This document shows, piece by piece, positions 53,320-64,000 of a stretch of 64,000 bases of DNA. How positions within the stretch are numbered: position 1 is the first letter of the stretch; each line of letters begins with the position of its first letter. The position numbers and the translations under genes are program-made. Source of the stretch: Venturia oleaginea (taxonomy: Eukaryota > Ascomycota > Dothideomycetes > Venturiales > Venturiaceae); the NCBI GenBank assembly GCA_013176395.1, contig JABMLP010000002.1, forward strand, positions 1,302,001-1,366,000, read 5' to 3'. Below the pieces are notes generated by a model. The model saw nothing but the letters and a program-made list of their open reading frames with translations, was not told the DNA's origin and made no database searches.

Positions 53320-54593
53320 GATACGCCATTGAAGGGCCAAGACGAAGAACTAAATCACTCTCTGCATGATCACGAAAGTCGCCTCCCATGAAGCAAATGC
53401 TCTGTCGGTGATTGTCATATTCCGTCCCAACCAGGACGAAATTTGGCTCGAATCAGCGAGGTCCTATCATTATCAAAGCCAAGCTTAGCCTGTCCATTCG
53501 TCGGCCTGGCCATCTGGACTACAAAAGGGTCTACTGTGCTGTGATCGGATAGAAGTTGCAGGGAGGAGAATAGACGGAATCTCTTGGTCTGGTCACTGTG
53601 GCCATTGCTGCTGGACTCCTAACCGAGACCAGAATTGTGAGAGATGGTTTTCACAATCTGGTCTTGCTGGAGTCGAAGAGTGTGATGCTTTGTGGGTCGA
53701 TCACGTTGTACCAAATCTATCTCTCTTTTACCAATTCGAAGAAGAAGAATAAGACCACCTTCTTGAAGGATGCAACTTTCGAGAATAGATTGGGTTTGAA
53801 AAAGCTGATGATCACGACAAGAAACGAAGAATCCACGAAGCAACACCCCCCAAATGCACCCTTCTCTAATACCCCGATTTCAAGACAATATCAACACCCC
53901 AACCATCATCTACGAGACAGCGCATGAATCGCTTCCTCTCCGCCACCCATTCAGTCTTCCATCCCCCAATCACCTCCCCATCCTTACCCAATCCAGGAGA
54001 AGGGAAATGAGAAGATTCAGAATCTCTGGAATGAACGAGCGAAAGTAAAAAGGAATGGAAAAGAGAAGATGGTATGGTAGAGACAGATGTTTTTTGTTTC
54101 GAGTGCTGTTTGATTCCGGTGGTATGCTGCAGGGCGCTGGTGACTAGGTCAATCTTCATTCCATTTTCTCGAGGAATTCTTGAGGTGCCAAAGCCAAAAG
54201 CGAGGGGAGAAGGACCAATGTTGTCGAACCAAACTTCAAGGCAGTATGTCCGTCTCATCTTTACCAAAATATTGATTGTGCGTATGATGAATTACCCTCA
54301 TTCCGAGAGAAACAAAGATTGCGTATCTTCTCATTCCGTTTGCAAGATATGCGGTAGCTGCCATGAAATTATAGGAAATGGGATGAAAGGAGTCTTGTCC
54401 CACTCGAAACCCACAGATACAAACGCTTATCGAGATGAAGGCAAAAAGTCTCCACTGCCGTCGATTGTAGGTTATAATAATCTATGCAACTCCTCCAAAC
54501 AGTAAATCTGTCGATGGTGCAACGCCCCTGGTGTGATCCCATGACCTAGAAGAAATGCGCCAGACTCCATTGCTGCGTGTGTAAATAAAACAA
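53320..54593. other. Convergent intergenic 1.3 kb, no gene seen
   Basis: Between the 3' ends of the FolB (plus) and SNARE (minus) genes. Purine-rich patches near 53.7-54.1 kb; the open frames are not protein-like. Confidence 0.5.
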
Positions 54594-55444
54594 TTATCTC
54601 TTCGTGATAATAATTAACAGCACCAAAATAATGATCAAAATCACAATGGTTGTCAAACTCCAATTCTCTTTCGCCTTCCGGGCAAATGTTGTTAACCGTT
54701 TGCTTGCGCCATCAAGCTGGCTTTGATGCCTGTCGGTCCTCTCGCCGACCTCTTCTAACAAGTCGACCTGCGAGTCCAACTCGCTACCAATCTGAATACT
54801 GAGTTCCCGTTGTCTGCCTATACTTTGCCCCAAGCGATCCAAGTGCTCGTCTTGCTCTGATATGACATTCTTGTGATACTCGTGTATTTGTTGGTTATTG
54901 AGGGCGGAATGATCTGGAGTGGCTTCGTCTGGGTCGTCGAGATAAGGTGCATATCTTGAGGTTTCGGGAGGCTGAGTAGAGGACTGTGATGGACCGTCTG
55001 TGAACCGAACAGATTTGGAGAGCTTCGGTGTCTTTTGTGCAGTCGTAAAATCGGCTGCTAGGGAGGGATCGTTTGGTTGTGTGAGGGTAGAGGAGGCGCC
55101 CAAGTTTGGGGGGCCGTGGAATTGGAAGGAGAGGTCAGCGTATTGCTCTTTGATGCGCGCAAGGTGGTCGGCGGTGCTGTCGCTTGTTATTTGATAAGTC
55201 AAGATGTTGGAGCAATGGCAGCTCACATCTGCTGTTCTTCAGAGGGATTTAAAGGGTCGTCCCATGCCGAAGCCTGCGACTCCAACTGTTCGATGCCTGC
55301 CTTGAGAGAGTCCAGAGACCGCCAGATCTGGCCGTCGTGCGAGTTTGGTTCCAGATTCAAGAATATTGCCCTTTGTCGCTCCAGCAATGAGAGCTTGATA
55401 TGATCGGCCAGCAGGAGCAGTTGCGAGGGGTTCGTGGTAGCCAT
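54594..55444 (-). CDS. Qc-SNARE, syntaxin 8 (Syn8)-like
   Basis: Endosomal t-SNARE for membrane fusion. Exons on minus: 55444-55227 and 55182-54594, giving 268 aa. An N-terminal helical region (LLLLADHIKLSLLERQRA) and a Ser/Pro-rich middle precede a heptad-repeat SNARE motif (about residues 175-235: EQDEHLDRLGQSIGRQREL ... QVDLLEEVGERTDRHQSQL) with a glutamine at the presumed central layer. It ends in a single C-terminal membrane anchor (TTIVILIIILVLLIIITKR), the layout of tail-anchored Qc-SNAREs. Syn8 is the best guess; Tlg1-type SNAREs are an alternative. Confidence 0.88.
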
Positions 55445-55874
55445 GATGGGGGGTTGGTCCTGCTTGGTTGAGGGAGAAGGCTGATGTTCCAGCGTAGGAT
55501 GATGCCCTCCCAGCGCTTGAAGGGGGGGAATGATGGAAAGGATAGGGGAGGGAGAGTATGAGGTGGGCTTGTTGTACTTGTCGTCCTTGTCCTTTATGGC
55601 GAAGACTGCTCGTCGATTCCCGGCACGGCTGGTCTTCAGCTTGGCTGATGGTCGTGGTCATGGTCGGGGACTTGTATCAGCGATGCACCAAAGCAGTTAG
55701 CGAAACCAGGGCCACAACCATCAACCACTTGTACACCTGCATGTATCCTACATGGCATTGTACGTCCTCGGATAATTTGAAACCTACAACAGATTCTCTC
55801 TAGTTGCCGCACCAGGTACTACTGAAAGCGACATTTTGATTGTATTGGCCACTTCTGTTTGTCCGCATGGGAAT
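55445..55874. other. Bidirectional promoter region, SNARE/RING genes
   Basis: About 430 bp between divergent starts; no gene seen. Confidence 0.5.
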
Positions 55875-57623
55875 ATGGAGGAGGAATACCTGGATACCGA
55901 TACCTTCACCTTCTCCGCCACCCAAGCTTTCCCGAGGTTCTTTTCTTACTCTGAGGTCCCAGATGAGCTGCGTATGGGCAGTGTGTATTGGGACGAGCGT
56001 GATGCTGAGGTGGAATCTGCTGTCCAGGATATAGACGAGATCCAAGGCTCATCTTCCGTGTCCATCTCGTCGTTCATCAACTCCTTCGACTCGCCTGCCT
56101 TGTCACTGGATCGCGCCTACTCGAATCATGTTGACCTGAGAGCATTGGATTATGTTGATACGCCGAACGAGAACCTGATCTGCGCCATCTGCGCCTCAGC
56201 CTTCGTCGAGCCCATGGAGTTGGGATGCGGACACTCGTTTTGCAAAGATTGCCTCTTCCAACATTTTCAATCTGGGATCCAAAATTCGAGACGTTGTCCC
56301 AAATGCCGGGAGGAAGTCGAACGAGTTGGCCAAGTGTCGACGATATTAAGCCATCTGCTGGATGAGCTGGATGTCGAATGCCCAAATCATGCTTCAGGGT
56401 GTACTCGGCATATCAAGCGATACACTGTTCGGGATCACGTTAAGCAGTATTGTCTATTTACAGAGATTTCTTGTCCATCGCCAGATTGCGAGTTACTTAT
56501 CGAACGAAGATTCGCCGGCGAGGACTGCCTCCATTCATATGTGGAATGTGAGGACTGCCTGGAACAGATAATGGAGAAAGACTTACACGTGAGTGTGCCA
56601 CTGTTTCTTATCGGCTGTATTTACGTCGCGGTATCAACGCAAGCCTGCTGTTCATGTCCCGAATCGAAAGGTAGAAATAATGTGTAATTTTCAATTCTTG
56701 ATCGATGTCGATGATTTTCTGGCAAGTCTGCGGAGCAAAGTCGCCACGAATCCATCGATATCCATCTTGAATTGGCCAATTTGAGCTCGCAATACTCCTT
56801 CGACTGTCAAGTGGCAGGATAATTTCAACTTGATGGAGGCTCCACTGTGAAACTACTCCGCCATGATCGCTTCCGGTCTGTCTACGCTGAATACTAACCC
56901 CTTTAGATACACCAAAGCGAAATCTGTCAAGATGCCTTTATCTTCTGCCATTTTTGCAAGGACGAAGTCAGACGGACAAACATCGACACCCACCACGCTT
57001 TGTGCGAGATGTACCCTGAATCATGCCCAGGCAGCATCGTCGGCTGTAAATACTCCAATATGCGGCGCGCAACGAAGGAGCACGCCAAATCCTGTCCAAT
57101 GGCAATAATGGCACCACATATATACGAACAATCAAAACAGCAAGTCGCAACGCAAGCAGAGAACGAACGCCTCCATGAAGCAATTGCCTCCATGGAAACT
57201 CGATTAGACGATCTGGAGACGATTTGCAAACAGCTCTCCTCATCTATCAAATTAGAGCGAAGGCGATCAATGATGCCACCCGAAGGCACCGTCTCTGCTA
57301 CCCGTGTTGAGGACCTCAATTCTCGCATTGATGAACTCAATTCAGATTATACAAGCCGATTTGACAACGTCACAAGCGACAACGCGCGCTTAACGATGAT
57401 CTTCACAAACGAAAACCTGAGAAATCAACAACAATTCCATACCTTCAGCGCTGCGCTTACAGCGTTGCGTACACAGGTCACGCATCTCGTAGTTACGAGG
57501 AGTACCGGGAGTAATACGGCGACGAATCGGCCTACTGCGGGTGGAGCAAGAGGTGGCGGTGTGGCGCTGGAATCGGATAGAGGGGTTTTGTATGCGGAGA
57601 GGAGGGAGCCGCCGAAATTATGA
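55875..57623 (+). CDS. RING finger and TRAF-type zinc finger protein (putative E3 ubiquitin ligase)
   Basis: Exons 55875-56588 and 56907-57623 give 476 aa. A C3HC4 RING lies at about residues 102-140 (CAICASAFVEP, CGHSFCKDC, CPKCREEV). TRAF-type zinc fingers follow (VECPNHASGCTRHIKR, ISCPSPDCE, then after the splice CHFCKDEVRRTNIDTHH and CPGSIVGCKYSNM). A coiled coil (ENERLHEAIASMETRLDDLE) and further helices lead to a Gly-rich tail. The layout resembles TRAF proteins without the MATH domain; such fungal proteins are probably ubiquitin ligases, target unknown. The intron is 318 nt, far longer than its neighbours, and contains a hairpin. Confidence 0.88.
56692..56774. repeat. Intronic hairpin element in the RING/TRAF gene
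   Basis: Arms 56692-56723 and 56743-56774 pair at 24 of 32 positions, inside intron 56589-56906. The left arm carries ATCGATGTCGAT and TTTTCTGGCAA, close to the 40690 reference. Confidence 0.75.
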
Positions 57624-58053
57624 TAAAGAGAGCAGCTCAGGTGTGGTACAAGAAGGGATTGGACTCATGTAAATATGTATTGTGTGGCGATTGGGCTGGT
57701 ACCGGGGAGTCTGTAGATTGGTTTTGGGACTCTGCTATGGCATCGAGGCACGCTGATCTACGAATGGCAGTTTTTTACTCCTACACGAGGAGATGGTGAT
57801 GCTTGAAGGTCGATAGCGTACCATGTTCTCATAGGACTACTACCATCTTCTCCCTTCGTTCTCCTATCCACTCTTCATCTTTCCGAATGTATGAAAACAA
57901 AGCGTCACCCATCTGTCGCTTCTGTTGGCGGAAATCGATGCACTTTCTGGTGTTGCTGGGAGCGAAATAACCAGTGCTGCGTATATTCGTTCTTGCAACC
58001 CTTGGTGGTCACATGGGAGTGAGTGGGTGTGGTACAGCATTGGAAGTGTGTTA
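57624..58053. other. Intergenic, no gene seen
   Basis: 430 bp between the RING gene and the third pogo-like element. Confidence 0.5.
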
Positions 58054-59138
58054 ACGTAGTCTATAGGCCTATGCGTCATATATGCCTGTGCGCCAACCCT
58101 ACCAAACGCGACGCGTTCCTCCATTACCACACGAGATGGTACCGCCACAACGACAAAAGGCCTTACACCGAGAAGGGAGGCTTGAACTAGCTGTTCAAGC
58201 CTATAAAAACGGCGAATTTCAAAGCTATAGAGCTACCGCGCAAGCCTATGACGTCCCACGAGATATCCTGCAACGCCGTATTGCTGGTACTCAACCACGA
58301 CTTGGTTCTACCGCGAAAAACCGCCTCCTTACACCCACCGAAGAAGAATACCTTGTACAGCGTATACTTTCAATGGGTGAACGCGGTATGCCACCTACTG
58401 TTGCCGCCGTACGGACTATGGCAAGCCTTTTAGCCAGTCAACATGGCCAACTCGTCTCTGCAGGCCAATGCTGGGTACGCAACTTTATTAACCGCAAGTA
58501 CGACTACCAGCGAGCAAAATGCGAAGACCTAGACCTAATTCGAGCCTGGTTTGAACGCGTACGACGTACACAAGCTGAGCATGGCATCCTCGATGACGAT
58601 ATCTACAATTTTGACGAGACTGGTTTTCAGATGGGGGTAATTTCAACTGCAAAGGTTGTTACAGGAGCAGATAAGGCTGGGAGACCGAGGACAACGTAGC
58701 CAGGCAACCGTGAGTGGGTTACGGTTATTGAGGCTATTTGTGCGAAAGGGTTTCCAATCCCTCCGCTCGTTATTTTCGAGGCAGTAATGCACCAGGCAGC
58801 CTGGTATTCAGACGGGATCCTACCACCAGATTGGGCAATTGGCGTGAGCGAGAACGGCTGGACAACCAACGAGATAGGTCTCTGGTGGCTAGCAGAATAC
58901 GCCTACTGAGGGGGTTGAAAATGTACCTGCTCAGGTACGGCAACGAGCACCACCAAAGTGCAGCGTATGCCAGTCGCTTGAGCATAATGCTAGGACCTGC
59001 CCAGAGCGTCAAAGAACCAATTAAAATGTATATTACTGTTATAGATGGCGGTGTTGTTGAAATATATACGTTTTTTGTAAGAATACTCGGTGGGGTTGGC
59101 GCACAGGCATATATGGCGCATAGGCCTATAGACTACGT
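58054..59138 (+). mobile_element. Third Fot1/pogo-like element, degenerate
   Basis: Inverted repeats of about 50 bp begin ACGTAGTCTATAGGCC; a couple of mismatches are seen. The TA duplication is at 58052-58053 and 59139-59140. 1085 bp, with the transposase deleted and broken. Confidence 0.92.
58082..58909 (+). pseudogene. Broken pogo-type transposase
   Basis: From ATG 58082: the helix-turn-helix (YRATAQAYDVPRDILQRR), the CENP-B part (GMPPTVAAVRTMASLLA, GQCWVRNFINRK) and the first catalytic Asp region (YNFDETGFQMG). A TAG at 58697-58699 interrupts before PGNREWVTVIEAICAKG, again where CAG is expected. The frame then runs to ENGWTTNEIGLWWL and a stop at 58907-58909. The second and third catalytic residues are missing. 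Confidence 0.88.
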
Positions 59139-60180
59139 TAATTGCCAAGCTTGTTAGTAATCAAAAGCTGACTCGAGGCGTCTTCTAGAATTCTTCCGAA
59201 GAGCTGGGCATTGGCCAGATTGCGAGGAAGCTGAGGAGCCGAGAATTGGCCGACCAAAGGCCTGTTTTTGAAGTGTAGCCTACAATAGGGTCAGGATTAT
59301 TCCAATGCCAGCTTGGCCTGCTGTTGATTGCAAGCCAGCAGGCCTTTCTGCTCCGCTCACTGAACAAAAACTCCCTCGTACCTACACGCTGAGAGTCTCA
59401 AGCGCGGAGTGTGGAAGGGAAAGGGATGGTGAGTTTAGGGCTGGCTATGCTCGTCTTTAGTTCTACTCCGGGTGGGTAGCTGTCCAATTCGGGGTGAGGT
59501 GCCGTTTGGAAGAAGGCGTGATCACAAATGGACAAGACAAAGAGATCAGACTGCTGCCGATATCTCCTTGCACTGTAACACCGTACAGCTTTCTGCTTTC
59601 TTTTTCCTTCGCTTCGCCCCTCCTGTAGAGGTACCTGTAGAGGTACCTACCCAGTACCCAGGTACCCAGTACCAGCATTACCACTACCCAGGAACGGACC
59701 CCTTCCAAGATCGCATTGGAACAAGTCCGGCGCACGGCGAGCGACTTATGAGCAGCAACTCCCATCTCCCATCGTGCTTCCCTCCGCAGTTGCATACTCG
59801 CATCATATGCAACCCAAGTCCAAGCCTGTACACATCAACGACACGTCTCACTCGCACCCAATCCGCAACGCCGCCCACCCCCTTCAACCTGTTAAGCCCG
59901 CTCCTAACGACCGCTCCATCGGCAGAGGCATGGCGTCAGTTGCGCCTTGGCAACACAAGAATTGACGCGGCTGAACACTCCTTTCGCTCCCACGCCAAAG
60001 ACTCCAGGTAGATAGATAGACATTCCTCGAGTTCCCCCTGCATTATCAATACCCGTTCAGAAGACTTGGAGAAGACATCGGCACACGGCGAAAGAGGAGC
60101 GATTGCCGACACAGGGCTTGGAGCTGCACCACCTACTCAACCCGAGAACCGACCACCATTCGACAAATACCACCACCACA
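59139..60180. other. Promoter/leader region of the AGC kinase, no gene seen
   Basis: Contains a short GGTACC-rich repeat patch at about 59629-59672 and pyrimidine-rich stretches after 59750 typical of fungal promoters and leaders. Open frames overlap on both strands with no recognisable domain. Confidence 0.5.
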
Positions 60181-62261
60181 ATGACCCAACTATTCACTTC
60201 CTCGTCGAGCCAGACCTCGAGCCTGCCAAAAGAGAAGCGGACTTTCTCTGGCCAACCGCTTTCTACCAACAAACCCGTGTCCAACAGCCAGGTTTCGCAG
60301 CGGATAAAGGACTTCTTTAGGATAAAGACTGGAGACAACAAAGACTCGCACTCTTCTGACGGCGCCCTCCCACGGACAGACACACAAAAGGAGAAGTCTT
60401 CATTCAGACAATCTCGATTTCTGCCACACATTGGCAGCAGAAGTCGATCTCAAACTGTCGCTAGCGAGGGCAATATTCTGGACGATGCAATTTCTCCCAC
60501 CGCGAATGCCAACCCTTATTTCATGCACCAAGGTCAACCAGCTCTACGGCACTACAATAATGGCAGCGTGCCTCCCTCTCCCCCTGACACCCCACGGATA
60601 ATCACCACGGAAGCGATAACTGGAGCGAACGATAAAGCCACTGCCGCTGGGAAAGAAGAACTCGCTCGAAAGTTAAGAAGGGTCGCATCGGCGCCGAATG
60701 CGCAAGGCATGTTTGCCAACACAAGTTCGGATGAACGACCATCGACTGCAGAAATGGGCAAGGAACCTATTATTCAGCACGGGAATTCTTCCGCATTGAG
60801 CATGATAGATTCCTCAGGGGGGCTGTTGCCAGTCCCAGTAGCAGCTGATGGATCAGTGCCGTCGCCAGGTCAGATTCGCATGCAAGCGACTGCATTCAGG
60901 AGAACATCATAGCTCGAATTCGATCAAGGTCCGAAACGTGGAAGTTGGCCCTGCCAGTTTTGATAAGATCAAGTTGATAGGCAAGGGTGATGTGGGCAAG
61001 GTCTATCTGGTGCGAGAAAAGAAGTCGAGCAGGTTATATGCGATGAAGGGTGAGCTCGTCAGCGATTCTTCTGCAGTGATCGTACTAACGAATCTCAGTT
61101 TTGAGCAAGAAGGAGATGATCAAGCGGAATAAGATCAAGCGTGCCCTTGCCGAACAGGAAATCCTCGCGACCAGCAATCACCCCTTCATTGTTACCCTCT
61201 ACCACTCATTTCAATCCGAGGATCATTTATACCTTTGCATGGAATATTGCAGCGGAGGAGAGTTCTTCAGAGCACTTCAAACGCGGCCTAATAAATGTGT
61301 GGACGAGGACGCCGCGAGGTTTTATGCGGCAGAAGTTACCGCAGCATTGGAATACTTGCATCTAATGGGCTTCATTTACCGTGATCTAAAACCAGAGAGT
61401 GGGTCTTACTCCGCCCATCACATATAATCGTGACTAACGCTTTGTAGATATCCTTTTGCACCAGTCTGGACATATTATGTTGTCAGACTTCGATCTTTCA
61501 AAGCAATCGGACTCTGGCGGTCGACCAACAATGGTCATGAACAACAACGGGCGCAACGGGTCATCCTCCAATAACTTGCCTGCCATAGACACCAAATCGT
61601 GCATCGCCAATTTCAGGACGAACTCGTTTGTCGGCACCGAAGAATACATTGCCCCCGAGGTTATAAAGGGATGCGGGCACACAAGCGCGGTCGATTGGTG
61701 GACGTTGGGCATTTTGGTCTATGAAATGCTGTTCGGAACAACGCCTTTCAAAGGCAAGAATCGTAATGCCACTTTTGCCAATATTTTGAGGGATGAAGTT
61801 CCGTTCCCAGAAGGCTCAGGTGCCCAGCAAGTGTCAAAGTACGTATCGATTGATCCAATGTCGCTCCACTAGCTAACTCTAGCAGTCCTTGCAAAATGCT
61901 TATTCGCAAATTATTGACCAAGGACGAAACTAAACGACTTGGATCACGAGCAGGCGCATCGGACGTAAAATCGCACCCATTTTTCAAGGCGACTTCATGG
62001 GCATTATTGCGACACATGAAGCCGCCGATGATCCCTCACCAAGGTCGTGGAATCGATACTGTTAATTTCCGCAACGTTAAGGAGAGCCAGAGTGTAGATA
62101 TCTCAGCGGCGAAGGCAAAGGGGGTGCCTTTGGATTCTGGGCTGAGGACGCCAGGGGAGGAGCTTGCAGATCCGTTTGAAGAGTTCAACAGCGTTACTTT
62201 ACATCACGACGGGGACGATGACAACCAGCACAACCACGACGATGGTATACACGCTAGGTAG
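60181..62261 (+). CDS. AGC-family serine/threonine kinase, NRC-2/Fpk1 type, with an apparent one-base insertion
   Basis: Related to Neurospora NRC-2 and yeast Fpk1/Kin82, which control lipid flippases and polarity. Exons 60181-61049, 61099-61398, 61448-61838 and 61886-62261. Without one extra base the product is 644 aa. The N-terminal 240 residues are Ser-rich and presumably regulatory. The kinase domain has [13 protein letters not shown], the catalytic Lys in [24 protein letters not shown], a long insertion before [28 protein letters not shown], and [16 protein letters not shown]. At 60907-60912 the frame meets TAG just before the domain; dropping C at 60908 gives [17 protein letters not shown], the family sequence. 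Either the sequence has an error or the kinase is truncated. Confidence 0.92.
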
Positions 62262-62748
62262 TGTCTGCTGGGTGGTCATTGAGGTGGACATGTATATGGT
62301 GGGTTCCGTTTCTTGGTCGACATGCGTTGGTCGTTTGGAGGTCACTCATCAGCCGGTTCTTTCTGTGCGTCGTGATATGGAACTTGCAGGCGAATCGGCG
62401 CGGCTGTTGTATTACATGCACTTCCTGGCGTTTTCACCGTGTCTTGTCCCGGAGTTTGGACAGATTGTCATTCCTTGACAGTAAAATGGCATTCAGGTGC
62501 ATGGCGGGTTCTGTTGGTTTGTGCAGGCGAATAGGAAGAGGAAATATTGTATTATCTTTTTAAACCGTCCATATTTGATGTTCACGTGCGGTCTTCGTGA
62601 TGTGGTTGTTCGACGCGTCAATGTTTGGCATTATCAACAGAGTCGATTGGCGTGAACGAAGTGATCACAACAGCTCCAACCACAGCCTCGGTCGCGCACA
62701 AAGCTTGTACAATTCTTCTCCCTTCTGAAAACTACAAATTCATCAACA
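62262..62748. other. Intergenic, no gene seen
   Basis: About 490 bp between the kinase stop and the Dad3 start on the same strand. Confidence 0.5.
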
Positions 62749-63228
62749 ATGGACGCCTCACTACCAACCACGCTTCCCTCCACCGCTCAAGACCCATCCT
62801 TCACAAACGAAACTCTCACCCCCCTTGAACAAGAGGTCCTGGAAGAATATGCCCGATTACTTGGAAACCTCAATAACGTCAGTGTTTCCTCACTTGTACT
62901 CTTGATCCCCCACCTCTTCTCACCAACCCGCACAAGGACCGTCAAACGTGACATGGTCTGGCGAAGTATCAATACAAAAACAGCCAACTCCTCAACACAC
63001 TTCGAGTCCCATCCCGATTTCCCGAACAACGGTTAACATGTAAGATAGCTCAGCGCTATTCTAGCGGACCTCTCTTCCAACTCTTCGGCCGATATCTTGG
63101 ATGCACTGAGGGGATTGGAGAGGAAGACTAGTCTTGTTTTTACGCTACTGAAGGCGAGTGTTTATTCTATTGTGCTGCAGCAGCAGATTGGGGAGGAAGA
63201 GGGGGCTGGAGTTGGGCAAGGCGAGTAG
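62749..63228 (+). CDS. DAD3: DASH complex subunit Dad3
   Basis: Small kinetochore protein of the DASH/Dam1 ring, which links chromosomes to microtubules. Exons 62749-62877 and 63049-63228 give 102 aa. Seen: LTPLEQEVLEEYARLLGNLNN at the first splice (20 residues, then Asn), LSAILADLSS at the second, and DALRGLERKTSLVFTLLK, matching fungal Dad3. The 171-nt intron (62878-63048) is long but I see no hairpin of the intronic family in it. The acceptor used here (AAGATAG) was chosen because it keeps the phase; an upstream AG would not. Confidence 0.85.
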
Positions 63229-63560
63229 GTTTGGGCTGAGGTGGGGAGTTTGGCAGAGGAATTGGAGCTGGATTCGGATAATGTTAGATGGGGGTGCATT
63301 CGTTTCTGAAGTAGGAATGTTTTGTCGAGGCATATATGCATTGGGTTGCTTAGGAAGGGATTTGGATTTATGATACCCTAAGCACGCATTTTGGGGATAT
63401 AGGCATATATAGCGGGCACGATGTCGAAGTGGCATAAGAGAACAATGGCATAGATTTGGTCGGCTTTCTTATGATGCCGTGGAGTGACGGCTTTGTATAC
63501 CTCGTCACCCTCTCCAACCGCCACGCTATGCAATACAAATATGATGCAGAAGTATTTCAA
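63229..63560. other. Convergent 3' region, no gene seen
   Basis: About 330 bp between the 3' ends of DAD3 (plus) and the uS5m gene (minus). Confidence 0.5.
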
Positions 63561-64000
63561 CTACGTCAACGACGAGACTTTTCCATCGTAGTAGACTTTT
63601 CTCAGATCAACCAACTTCCTCCCTCTTGCTCTGGCAATGTCGTCTGGTAGTATCTGGCTTGTGAGCGCTTCGAAGGTAGCTTTGACAGTGTTCATGGGGT
63701 TTCGTGAGCGGATCGATCGGGCTGACAGATCTTGGATACCAGCGCAACGGCACATCTCGAAAATAAGATGTTGGCATCGGATTCCGAATCCTGTAAAGAT
63801 GTTGTTAGCATGGCCAGTAAAATATATTGGTGCACAATATACCGGGCGGTCGTGAGCTCAAATGCACCTCCACAGCGCCGACCTTGCCCTTCACATCGCC
63901 ATAAATCGTCCGTTCCTCGTATCTGTTGATGGGCTTCATATTCCTAATAGCGTTCAACATGGCCTGTCTCCTTGAATCTTCGGGTTCTGAGGATTTGCCC
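63561..64000 (-). CDS. Mitochondrial ribosomal protein uS5m (MRPS5), 3' part only
   Basis: Small-subunit mitoribosomal protein; the gene starts beyond the right edge of the window. Visible exons on minus: 64000 (edge) to 63843 and 63790-63561. The S5 C-terminal domain is seen: [16 protein letters not shown] at the splice, [21 protein letters not shown], then [14 protein letters not shown] and a fungal-type tail ending [13 protein letters not shown]. The splice at G|GF restores the RPPGFG motif expected for fungal uS5m. The N-terminal S5 domain is outside the window. Confidence 0.85.

Noticed and set aside
59629..59672. GGTACC-rich patch as a satellite or operator array
   Set aside because: A short irregular repeat in a promoter region, with no conserved spacing.

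Overview
The window is nuclear DNA from a filamentous ascomycete (Pezizomycotina). The evidence is spliced genes with mostly 47-75 nt introns carrying GTANGT-type donors, and families typical of these fungi: a HET-domain gene, a DUF3176 membrane protein, a CYP504 P450, a berberine-bridge-type FAD oxidase and Fot1/pogo-like transposons. Class is not certain; Leotiomycetes or Dothideomycetes would fit.

Layout. 0-9 kb: a C2H2 regulator, 2.7 kb of gene-poor DNA with a hairpin, then a peroxisomal adenine-nucleotide carrier gene split by an IS630/Tc1-like transposon that itself carries a second, nested transposon. 9.7-14.5 kb: a fungus-specific protein and the NatA subunit NAA15. 15.5-28.6 kb: a metabolic stretch with an FAD oxidase, aldehyde dehydrogenase, fumarylacetoacetase, a CYP504 phenylacetate-hydroxylase-type P450, a CHORD-CS co-chaperone, a glutaredoxin-like protein and an HpcH/HpaI aldolase. 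ALDH, CYP504 and FAH could act along phenylacetaldehyde, phenylacetate, homogentisate and fumarate plus acetoacetate. 29-38.6 kb: housekeeping genes, namely a PHO84-type phosphate transporter, V-ATPase subunit H, and two RNA-exosome genes (DIS3 and RRP42) lying tail to tail. 39-50 kb: a DUF3176 membrane protein, two decayed pogo-like transposons, a family-X DNA polymerase, and a second copy of the IS630-like transposon only a few bases from the polymerase start. 50-64 kb: a broken HET gene, a two-domain FolB protein, a Qc-SNARE, a RING/TRAF-like protein, a third decayed pogo-like element, an NRC-2/Fpk1-type AGC kinase, the DASH subunit Dad3, and the 3' part of mitoribosomal protein uS5m.

Strongest unusual signals. 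(1) A family of imperfect hairpins sharing a core near AAATTTCTGGCAA lies inside the atypically long introns (178-318 nt) of four unrelated genes, and in a fifth place that also looks like an intron. They resemble introner-like elements. (2) An IS630-like transposon (D-38-E spacing) makes 3-bp, non-TA target duplications at both of its insertions. Removing it restores the carrier gene in frame. (3) The nested element has an 8-bp duplication and carries a DUF6589-like gene remnant; taking it out leaves exactly 1403 bp, the length of the other copy. (4) Three conserved genes (V-ATPase H, the AGC kinase and the fungus-specific gene at 9.7 kb) each carry one apparent extra base, which is either assembly error or real damage.
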